Of a DNA stretch of 64,000 nucleotides, positions 57,255-64,000 are shown one piece after another; position 1 is the stretch's first letter, and every line of letters begins with the position of its first letter. Source of the DNA: Rhodococcus sp. 1163. Its GTDB lineage: Bacteria; Actinomycetota; Actinomycetes; Mycobacteriales; Mycobacteriaceae. Both the position numbers and the translations under genes were made by a program. Location: contig NZ_MKKX01000018.1 of the NCBI RefSeq assembly GCF_002091985.1, positions 374,501-438,500 of the forward strand, read 5' to 3'. Under the pieces are notes generated by a model. That model was not told where the DNA came from, searched no databases, and saw only the letters and a program-made list of their open reading frames with translations.

Positions 57255-57301
57255 ATCAATTAATCTGTTGATTACAGTACTAGGGTTTCTCGAACCGTCA
57301 A
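57255..57301 (-). promoter_or_regulatory. Promoter and operator of the ArsR-SRPBCC unit
   Basis: On the minus strand TTGACG (57296-57301) and TACTGT (57274-57279) are 16 bp apart, a fair -35/-10 pair. Between the -10 and the start lies ATCAA...TTGAT (57255-57272), an AT-rich inverted repeat suited to ArsR binding. The remaining bases up to 57482 also contain the mnhA upstream region without another ORF. Confidence 0.5.
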
Positions 57302-57482
57302 GACCCCTTCTGCACCGGGTAACGGCACCACGCCCGTGCAAAGTAAGATCGAACCCAATCCATCTCGTCGGCCGCGAACACGGCTCACGAGTGTTCTCGA
57401 TAATTGCTCGACTACTCGACGCCGCCCCACGACCACCGTGTCTCCTTCTTCGGTGACACGACCCGAGACGACGGAGTAATTT

Positions 57483-60326
57483 TTGCTCGCTATCTTGTTG
57501 GCGCACACGGTCGCTGCCATGTTTGCGCCCCTTGCGGTCCGTTATTGGGGCCGCAACGCTTTCTTCCCGCTCGCACTGGTTCCGTTGGCGAGCCTCATCT
57601 GGGTTTTCGCCAACTGGAATACCGAGCAGACGCTGAGCATCCAATGGGTTCCCGGGCTGTCGATGAACTTCGACATGCGGTTCGACTCTCTTGCCGCGAT
57701 CATGTCGCTACTGGTCCTCGGCATCGGGGCGCTGATTCTGCTCTACTGTGCGCGCTACTTCGAGGACGACGAACCTCGCCTCGGCATCTTCGCTGCGGAG
57801 ATGGTCGCTTTCTCCGGCGCGATGTTCGGGCTCATCACCAGCGACAACATGTTGGTGCTGTACGTCTTTTGGGAAATCACGACAGTCCTGTCGTTCTTGC
57901 TCGTCGGCCACTACGCCGAGCGTGCCTCGTCTCGACGTGCAGCGACGCAGGCTTTGCTCGTCACCACCGCAGGCGGCCTTGCGATGCTCGTCGGCATCAT
58001 CATCCTGGGTCAGGTCGCCGGAAGCTACAGCCTCTCCACCGTCATCGCCGACGCGCCCGGCGGGTGGCTTGCGGGTGTGGCCGTCGTACTGATTCTCATC
58101 GGTGTGCTCAGCAAATCGGCCATCGTTCCGATGCACTTCTGGCTGCCAGGGGCAATGGCAGCACCGACTCCGGTCAGTGGCTATCTGCACGCTGCGGCCA
58201 TGGTCAAGGCCGGCATCTATCTCGTTGCGCGCATGGCCCCGGGTTTCGCAGACTCAGGACCCTGGCGAGCGACGGTCATCTCACTCGGTCTGGTGTCGAT
58301 GATCCTGGCGGGCTGGCGTGCGCTACGCGCCTTCGACCTCAAGCTCATCCTCGCGTTCGGTACGGTCAGCCAACTCGGATTCCTGATGGTCCTCGTCGGG
58401 ATCGGCACCGAACAAGCGATGCTCGCAGGCCTGGCCATGGTCCTGGCTCACGCCATGTTCAAAGCGACGCTGTTCATGGTCGTCGGAGTCATCGACCACA
58501 CCACCGGAACACGCGATATCCGCAAGCTCGCGCACCTCGGTAAGAAGGTGCCGATACTGGCAGGCATCGCCGCGCTCGCCGCAGCCAGCATGGCCGGACT
58601 GCCGCCTTTCCTGGGCTTCGTCGGCAAAGAAGCAGCCCTGTCGGCAGTGATCGGCACCCCTGTCCTGAATCCGACGGTCAGCGTTCTCGTCATCACCGCC
58701 ATGGTGATCGGGTCGATGCTGACAGTGACCTACAGCATCCGCTTCGTGTGGGGCGCGTTCGGCCGCAAGCAACTCAAGCGCCCCAGCCCGGCGGTGAAGA
58801 AGATGCACCAACCCGCCGCTCTCTTCCTGGCGGCTCCCGCATTCCTTGCAGTCCTCGGACTCCTCGCAGGCATCTTCTCCCCGGTCGTCGACGCCATCGT
58901 GAGCCCCTACGCCCGTACGACGCCGTCCTACGGGCAAGCGTCGTACCACCTCTCTCTGTGGCACGGATTCAATCTGCCGCTCGGACTGACGGTGATCGTC
59001 GTGAGCGGCGGTGTGGCTCTGTTCATCGCACACCGAATTTTGAACCGGCTCAAGTTCGAGCACCCACCGCTCGGCAACGCCGACCGCGTTTACGACGCCG
59101 TACTCAAGGGGATGGACACGCTGTCCATCCGATTGACCGGTTCCACCCAGCGCGGGTCGCTGCCGGTCACACAGGCAACCATCCTTCTCACCCTCGTGCT
59201 GCTGCCGATGATCGTGCTGGCCGTCGGGGACGTGCCGGGCTTGACCTTCAAGTTCTTCGACAACCCGCTGCAGATGGTCGTGGCCCTGATCATGATCGCC
59301 GGGGCACTCGGCGCGACGGTCATGCGTAACCGTCTCGCCAGCGTGCTCCTCGTCGGCGTCGCCGGATACGGCTGCGGCATCATCTTCGCCATCCACGGCG
59401 CTCCAGACCTGGCACTGACACAGTTCCTCGTCGAGACACTGACCCTCGTCGTCTTCGTTCTGGTACTACGCAAGCTGCCTGCCGAAGTCGACGACCGCGG
59501 ATCTGCCGGTTGGCGCATCCCACGTGCACTGCTGGCAATCGCCGTCGGCGCCACGGTGACGATCCTGGGCGCATTCGCGATGAACGCCCGCAACACCGAG
59601 CCGCTGTATCTGCAACTCCCCGACGCCGCCTACCTACTCGGCGACGGTAAGAACATCGTCAATGTTCTGCTGGTCGATATTCGCGCCTGGGACACCCTCG
59701 GGGAGATTTCGGTGTTGCTGGTGGCAGCCACCGGCGTCGCGAGTCTGGTGTTCCGGAACCGACGGTTCGGCACCGCCCCACGCGTGTCCGACGCCCCGGC
59801 CAGCAGTTCCGAAAGCGGAGTCGGCTCGGATACGACCTGGTTGCTCGGCGGCGATCTGATCGACCCGCGGCATCGCTCACTGATTCTCGAAGTCACCACT
59901 CGCCTGGTCTTCCCGACGATCATGGTGATGTCGGTGTACTTCTTCTTCGCCGGCCACAACGCACCCGGCGGAGGTTTCGCCGGCGGTCTGACGGCCGGTC
60001 TGGCGCTCGTACTCCGATACCTTGCCGGTGGGCGATACGAACTGGGCGAGGCGGTGCCGATCGACGCAGGCAAGATCCTCGGCCTCGGCCTCATCTTCGC
60101 TGCGGGCACTGCCGTGACTTCTTTGTTCCTCGGCGCACCGGCATTGTCCTCTGCGACACTGGAATTGACACTGCCGATCCTCGGTGACATCAAAATCGTC
60201 ACTGCCTTGTTCTTCGATCTCGGCGTCTATCTCATCGTCGTCGGTCTCGTACTCGACATACTGCGCAGTCTCGGCGCTCGTCTCGACGCCCAGGTGGAAA
60301 CGAAGAAGCAGGTGAACGCGCGATGA
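57483..60326 (+). CDS. mnhA: Na+/H+ antiporter subunit A (fused MnhA-MnhB)
   Basis: 947 aa from TTG 57483 (GGAG 8 nt upstream). The N-terminal roughly 500 residues are an NADH-dehydrogenase ND5-like proton pump (LYVFWEITTVLSFLLVGHY, SKSAIVPMHFWLPGAMAAPT, PVSGYLHAAAMVKAGIYLVA). The later part adds MbhE/MnhB-like segments (PDLALTQFLVETLTLVVFVL, VYFFFAGHNAPGGGFAGGL). The A-B fusion is usual in actinobacterial Mrp systems. With the other Mnh subunits it exchanges cytoplasmic Na+ for H+. First gene of mnhACDEFG. Confidence 0.93.
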   Translation: MLAILLAHTVAAMFAPLAVRYWGRNAFFPLALVPLASLIWVFANWNTEQTLSIQWVPGLSMNFDMRFDSLAAIMSLLVLGIGALILLYCARYFEDDEPRLGIFAAEMVAFSGAMFGLITSDNMLVLYVFWEITTVLSFLLVGHYAERASSRRAATQALLVTTAGGLAMLVGIIILGQVAGSYSLSTVIADAPGGWLAGVAVVLILIGVLSKSAIVPMHFWLPGAMAAPTPVSGYLHAAAMVKAGIYLVARMAPGFADSGPWRATVISLGLVSMILAGWRALRAFDLKLILAFGTVSQLGFLMVLVGIGTEQAMLAGLAMVLAHAMFKATLFMVVGVIDHTTGTRDIRKLAHLGKKVPILAGIAALAAASMAGLPPFLGFVGKEAALSAVIGTPVLNPTVSVLVITAMVIGSMLTVTYSIRFVWGAFGRKQLKRPSPAVKKMHQPAALFLAAPAFLAVLGLLAGIFSPVVDAIVSPYARTTPSYGQASYHLSLWHGFNLPLGLTVIVVSGGVALFIAHRILNRLKFEHPPLGNADRVYDAVLKGMDTLSIRLTGSTQRGSLPVTQATILLTLVLLPMIVLAVGDVPGLTFKFFDNPLQMVVALIMIAGALGATVMRNRLASVLLVGVAGYGCGIIFAIHGAPDLALTQFLVETLTLVVFVLVLRKLPAEVDDRGSAGWRIPRALLAIAVGATVTILGAFAMNARNTEPLYLQLPDAAYLLGDGKNIVNVLLVDIRAWDTLGEISVLLVAATGVASLVFRNRRFGTAPRVSDAPASSSESGVGSDTTWLLGGDLIDPRHRSLILEVTTRLVFPTIMVMSVYFFFAGHNAPGGGFAGGLTAGLALVLRYLAGGRYELGEAVPIDAGKILGLGLIFAAGTAVTSLFLGAPALSSATLELTLPILGDIKIVTALFFDLGVYLIVVGLVLDILRSLGARLDAQVETKKQVNAR

Positions 60327-60958
60327 CCGCAAATCTCGGCATGCTGATCATCGTCGGAGTACTCGTCTCATGCGGGGTGTATCTACTCCTCGAGCGCTCG
60401 ATCACCAAGATGCTTCTCGGGCTGCTTCTGGTCGGCAACGGGGTCAACATCCTGATCCTCACCGTCGGCGGCCCCCCGGGTAGCCCACCGATCGTGGGGC
60501 GCGAGACGACCATTTACGAAGAGATGGCAGATCCGTTGGCGCAGGCGATGATTCTGACGGCGATCGTCATCACGATGGGCATTGCCGCGTTCGTGTTGGC
60601 ATTGGCGTACCGCTCCTTCACGCTCAACACCAAGGACGACGTCGAGAACGACCCGGAGGACACCAAGGTCTCCAAGCGTCGATCGGTCGCCGACGCACCG
60701 GACCGCGACCGCTCCGACGACCCCGTCACCGGCGAGCCGAGTTTCAGCGGCGACGCCTTCGACTCGCAGGGAAACCCGATACCCATCGACGAATTGAAGA
60801 ATATCGAAGATCTCGAATGTTACGAGGACCTGCACGAAGGCGATTTCGACGATGACGACGACGAACCCGAGGTACAAGGTCTGGACGGGATCGACAGTGC
60901 CGTCAAAGATACGACCCCAGTAGAGAAAAGAACGAAGAAGAAGGGGGATGCGACATGA
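60323..60958 (+). CDS. mnhC: Na+/H+ antiporter subunit C with long acidic C-terminal tail
   Basis: 211 aa, against about 110-125 for typical MnhC. The first roughly 100 residues are the NuoK-like subunit: three helices with SCGVYLLLERSITKMLLGLL, LVGNGVNILILTVGG and DPLAQAMILTAIVITMGIAA. Residues about 104-211 are a hydrophilic, strongly acidic extension (GDFDDDDDEPEV) with a basic end (EKRTKKKGDAT), predicted cytoplasmic and disordered. ATGA overlaps join it to mnhA and mnhD. Confidence 0.9.
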   Translation: MTANLGMLIIVGVLVSCGVYLLLERSITKMLLGLLLVGNGVNILILTVGGPPGSPPIVGRETTIYEEMADPLAQAMILTAIVITMGIAAFVLALAYRSFTLNTKDDVENDPEDTKVSKRRSVADAPDRDRSDDPVTGEPSFSGDAFDSQGNPIPIDELKNIEDLECYEDLHEGDFDDDDDEPEVQGLDGIDSAVKDTTPVEKRTKKKGDAT

Positions 60959-62583
60959 CCATCCCCGCGGGCACAACCGACATTCTCACCCCTCTCCCCG
61001 TCCTCATCCCGATGATTGCCGCGGCCTTGACTCTCGTCCTCGGCCGTCGTCCACGCGCACAGCGTTTCATTACCGTCGTCGCGTTGACCGCTGTCGTCCT
61101 GGTCTCCGGTGCACTTCTGTATCTTGCCGATCGAGACGGAGCCACTGCTCTGCAGGTCGGTGGCTGGGATTCGCCCATCGGAATCTCGCTGGTGGTCGAT
61201 CGGTTGGCCGCGATGATGCTGTTGGTCAGCTCGATCGTGTTGCTCGCCGTGATGGTGTACTCGATCGGACAGGGTATTCGTGACGGCAGCGAGAACCAGC
61301 CGGTATCGATTTTCCTGCCCACATATCTGGCGTTGACGGCGGGAATCTGCAACGCTTTTCTCGCGGGCGACTTGTTCAATCTGTATGTCGGATTCGAGGT
61401 TCTGCTCGCCGCCTCGTTCGTGCTGTTGACCCTCGGTGCCAGCGCGGACCGCGTCCGCGCTGGCGTCTCGTACGTCATGGTCTCGATGGTGTCTTCGTTG
61501 ATCTTCCTGGTGGGAATCGGGCTCGTCTATGCCGCCACCGGCACGCTCAATCTTGCTCACATGGCGACGCGTCTGGAAGACATCCCCTCCGGAACCAGGA
61601 CTGCGATCTTCGCCGTCCTCCTCGTTGCCTTCGGGATCAAGGCCGCGGTATTCCCGCTGTCGACATGGCTCCCCGATTCGTACCCGACGGCTCCGGCCCC
61701 GGTCACCGCGGTCTTCGCCGGCTTGCTCACCAAAGTCGGCGTGTACGCGATCATCCGGGCGCATACTCTGCTGTTTCCCGACGGCAGTCTCGACAATGTG
61801 CTCATGGTGTGTGGTCTGCTCACGATGCTGGTCGGTATTTTGGGCTCGATTGCCCAAAGCGACATCAAACGTCTGCTCTCGTTCACGCTCGTCAGTCACA
61901 TCGGATACATGATCTTCGGTGTCGCGCTGTCCACACAATCAGGGCTGTCGGGCTCGATCTACTATGTCGCGCACCACATCATCGTGCAGACGACGCTGTT
62001 CCTCGTAGTCGGACTCATCGAGCGTCAGGCCGGGTCCTCGTCGCTACGAAGGCTCGGCGGATTGGCCGCGGCGAGCCCCGTTCTGGCCATCGTCTTCCTG
62101 GTTCCGGCATTGAATCTTGGTGGCATTCCCCCGTTCTCGGGCTTCATCGGCAAGGTCGCATTGCTGCAGGCAGGTAGCGCAGACGGCAGTGTTCTCGCCT
62201 GGATCCTTGTCGCGGGTGGCACGGTCACCAGTTTGCTGACGCTCTACGTCATCGCTCGTGTCTGGACGAAGGCATTCTGGCGAGCACGGGCCGACGCACC
62301 CGAAGGGGACCTGGCCGACCACAGCCCTTCGGCGCTGCTGGATGACTCGACGGATATCGCTTTCGGTGACCGCGAGGATGTCGGACGCATGCCGGCGTTC
62401 ATGCTCATCCCGACGATAGGTCTGGTCATCGTCGGTTTGGCACTGACAGTGTTCGCGGGTCGGATCATCGACATCAGCGATCGCGCGGCAGCCGATCTAC
62501 GAGACCGCTCGGTGTACATCGACGCGGTACTCGGAGCGGAATTCGCGGGCGATCGTGCTGCCGAAGCTGCGGAGGGCAAATGA
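60955..62583 (+). CDS. mnhD: Na+/H+ antiporter subunit D
   Basis: 542 aa, NuoN/NuoM-like. About 14 transmembrane helices; LFNLYVGFEVLLAASFVLLT, KAAVFPLSTWLPDSYPTAPA, FAGLLTKVGVYAIIR and SHIGYMIFGVALS carry the proton-path Lys and Glu residues expected of the family. ATGA overlaps join it to mnhC and mnhE. Confidence 0.94.
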   Translation: MTIPAGTTDILTPLPVLIPMIAAALTLVLGRRPRAQRFITVVALTAVVLVSGALLYLADRDGATALQVGGWDSPIGISLVVDRLAAMMLLVSSIVLLAVMVYSIGQGIRDGSENQPVSIFLPTYLALTAGICNAFLAGDLFNLYVGFEVLLAASFVLLTLGASADRVRAGVSYVMVSMVSSLIFLVGIGLVYAATGTLNLAHMATRLEDIPSGTRTAIFAVLLVAFGIKAAVFPLSTWLPDSYPTAPAPVTAVFAGLLTKVGVYAIIRAHTLLFPDGSLDNVLMVCGLLTMLVGILGSIAQSDIKRLLSFTLVSHIGYMIFGVALSTQSGLSGSIYYVAHHIIVQTTLFLVVGLIERQAGSSSLRRLGGLAAASPVLAIVFLVPALNLGGIPPFSGFIGKVALLQAGSADGSVLAWILVAGGTVTSLLTLYVIARVWTKAFWRARADAPEGDLADHSPSALLDDSTDIAFGDREDVGRMPAFMLIPTIGLVIVGLALTVFAGRIIDISDRAAADLRDRSVYIDAVLGAEFAGDRAAEAAEGK

Positions 62584-63224
62584 AGTACATGAATCGCTTT
62601 CTGCTCCTGCGACTCTGGACGCTCGCCTGGCTGACCTCGGTGTGGGTCCTGTTGTGGGGCAGCCTCTCTCCAGCGAACGTGCTCAGCGGAATCGTCGTCG
62701 GTCTCGGCATCATGCTGCTCTTACCGCTCCCCAAGGTTCCCGTCGAGGGCCGCGTTCACGTCCTGTCGGTGTTCAAGCTCATCTGCGTATTCTTCTACTA
62801 CGCAATCGCATCGAGCTTCAGTGTCGCGTGGCTGGCAGTCCGGCCGAAGGCCCCTCCCATCACCGGGGTCCTGCGAGTCCGCATCGCGATCAAGTCGGAT
62901 CTGGTGCTGACACTGTGTGTGGATGCCCTCAATCTCATTCCCGGAACGATGGTTCTCGAGATCGATCAGACACGCAGGCTCGTCTACGTCCACGTCCTCG
63001 ACATGGGTAGCCAGAAAGCTGTCGATGCCTTCTACCGGTCCGTTCGACTACTCGAAAAGTTGTTGATCGCGGCATTCGAGCGCGACTCCGATTGGCAGCC
63101 GAGCCCCTTGCATTTCCAGGACTACCAGCGGTATCACGGTGTTCTCGGCGACGACATCGCAACGCCGGCGGAGGTTCGAGATGACAAGCGGATCGATGAC
63201 GAGAGAAAGGGCGACTGGTCATGA
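62580..63224 (+). CDS. mnhE: Na+/H+ antiporter subunit E
   Basis: 214 aa. Two N-terminal helices (RLWTLAWLTSVWVLLWGSL, SGIVVGLGIMLLLPLP), then VFKLICVFFYYAIASSFSVA and the conserved cytoplasmic domain (LTLCVDALNLIPGTMVLEID, YVHVLDMG). It is longer than the roughly 160-aa minimal form, with a polar C-terminal tail. ATGA overlaps on both sides. Confidence 0.92.
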   Translation: MKYMNRFLLLRLWTLAWLTSVWVLLWGSLSPANVLSGIVVGLGIMLLLPLPKVPVEGRVHVLSVFKLICVFFYYAIASSFSVAWLAVRPKAPPITGVLRVRIAIKSDLVLTLCVDALNLIPGTMVLEIDQTRRLVYVHVLDMGSQKAVDAFYRSVRLLEKLLIAAFERDSDWQPSPLHFQDYQRYHGVLGDDIATPAEVRDDKRIDDERKGDWS

Positions 63225-63478
63225 CCGTGGTTCTGGTGATCGCGGGCGTGCTGCTGGTCTCAGCAGCCGTCATCACCACCTATCGACTTCTCGACGGCCC
63301 AAGCACCCTCGATCGCCTCGTAGCGATGGACTCGATTCTGGCGGTGTCGATGTGTGGGCTGGCCCTGTGGTCGGTCCACAGCCTCGACACCACGATCGTG
63401 CCTGCCATCGTCGCGCTGTCACTGGTGAGCTTCATCGGGTCGGTCAGCGTCGCGAGATTCCGAGTGAGGGACGAATGA
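63221..63478 (+). CDS. mnhF: Na+/H+ antiporter subunit F
   Basis: 85 aa with three helices; TTYRLLDGPSTLDRLVAMDS is the family hallmark. Overlaps mnhE and mnhG by ATGA. Confidence 0.93.
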   Translation: MTVVLVIAGVLLVSAAVITTYRLLDGPSTLDRLVAMDSILAVSMCGLALWSVHSLDTTIVPAIVALSLVSFIGSVSVARFRVRDE

Positions 63479-63819
63479 ACGCAGTCTTCGAAGTAATTTC
63501 GGCTGTTCTGATTTTGATCGGGGCAATGCTGGCGTTCACCGCGGCGATCGGGATCGTCCGGTTTCCGGATACTCTTTCGCGCATGCATGCTGCGACCAAG
63601 CCGCAGGTCGTGGGACTGATTCTCGTACTGACCGGTGCCGTCATCCAACTGCGCGGCAACGTCGATATCTGGATGCTCGTGCTGGTCGGGGTGTTCACCT
63701 TGGCGACCGCTCCGGTCATCGCACATATCGTCGGTCGTGTCGCCTACCGCGAGCAGCGAGGCCGCGACGGTCTGCTGGTCGTCAACGAGATGGAGCCCGA
63801 CGAATCGGATCCTCGCTAG
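63475..63819 (+). CDS. mnhG: Na+/H+ antiporter subunit G
   Basis: 114 aa from ATG 63475, with three helices and the conserved GIVRFPDTLSRMHAATKPQV loop. Last gene of the mnh operon. Its 3' end overlaps the converging membrane-protein gene by 38 bp. Confidence 0.93.
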   Translation: MNAVFEVISAVLILIGAMLAFTAAIGIVRFPDTLSRMHAATKPQVVGLILVLTGAVIQLRGNVDIWMLVLVGVFTLATAPVIAHIVGRVAYREQRGRDGLLVVNEMEPDESDPR

Positions 63820-64000
63820 TGCTGCGTCCACCCCAGTTGGCCATCGCAGTACCGGGCGCTGCGAAGAACGTCGCGTAGAACATCACGACGACCGAGCCCA
63901 TCAGCAGCAGGACCAGGGGACCGAACACCTCGGGATACGTCGCGAACGGGACGGCCAGGTAGCGGTAGCTCGACAAGAGCACCAGCAAGGTCGCCGTCCC
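63782..64000 (-). CDS. Membrane protein, C-terminal part (runs off the window end)
   Basis: A minus-strand frame open from the window edge to TGA at 63782-63784, 72 residues visible. It has two hydrophobic stretches (TLLVLLSSYRYLAVPF and FGPLVLLLMGSVVVMFYATFF) and a polar tail (WGGRSTSEDPIRRAPSR). Not recognised. It overlaps the mnhG end by 38 bp in convergent orientation. Confidence 0.55.
   Translation of the reverse strand, partial: GTATLLVLLSSYRYLAVPFATYPEVFGPLVLLLMGSVVVMFYATFFAAPGTAMANWGGRSTSEDPIRRAPSR

Overview
The window reads as a chromosomal segment of a mycolic-acid actinobacterium, most likely Rhodococcus (Nocardiaceae). The grounds are high-GC coding sequence, abundant GTG/TTG starts, 4-base ATGA/GTGA gene overlaps, an aceA/ramB locus of the corynebacterial-mycobacterial type, a stand-alone groEL2 with two CIRCE operators, the psd-pssA-AAA ATPase cluster and a fused MnhA/B antiporter subunit. 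The genus is inferred from gene content only. I saw no rRNA, tRNA, CRISPR array, insertion sequence or prophage.

Layout. 1-8.9 kb: a DoxX-like protein coupled to a MetE-family protein, then fadB2 and aceA (isocitrate lyase) on the minus strand; the glyoxylate-cycle regulator ramB runs the other way, with RamB-like and GlxR/CRP-like sites in front of aceA; then a broken metallo-beta-lactamase gene and an XRE regulator/membrane protein pair. 9-14 kb: urtABCDE (urea/short-amide ABC importer) behind a GlnR-like box. 14-18 kb: GntR regulator and an amidohydrolase-TetR-alpha/beta hydrolase operon. 18-26 kb: AhpD-like protein, SDR, lpd, M19 dipeptidase, S9 peptidase, hydrolase, two tiny unannotated peptides and a PspC protein. 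26-38 kb: aconitase plus a PIG-L deacetylase, then a TDT-family channel and narGHJI respiratory nitrate reductase. 38-45 kb: zwf, pncA, three genes linked to molybdenum-cofactor or redox chemistry (MOSC, cytochrome b, SUOX), asparaginase and a LigD-like polymerase. 45-51 kb: groEL2, DoxX, GPP34, DUF1206, and a DUF559 nuclease-like gene bracketed by two 75-bp palindromic units. 51-57 kb: psd-pssA-AAA ATPase, PEP mutase-like, Nudix, and an ArsR/SRPBCC pair. 57-64 kb: mnhA(B)CDEFG Na+/H+ antiporter operon and the end of a convergent membrane-protein gene.

How the parts fit: the recurring themes are acetate/C2 metabolism (aceA, ramB, acnA, fadB2, lpd), nitrogen acquisition and respiration (urt, nar, asparaginase, pncA) and envelope/ion homeostasis (psd/pssA, mnh). 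The most notable observations are (i) a full-length MetE homologue that has lost three of the four catalytic zinc ligands, (ii) two tandem 32-37 aa peptides sharing an MGSA start and strong Shine-Dalgarno sites, (iii) the DUF559 gene framed by equal-length palindromic repeats, and (iv) a second repeat family forming hairpins at fadB2/metE and urtA/urtB.
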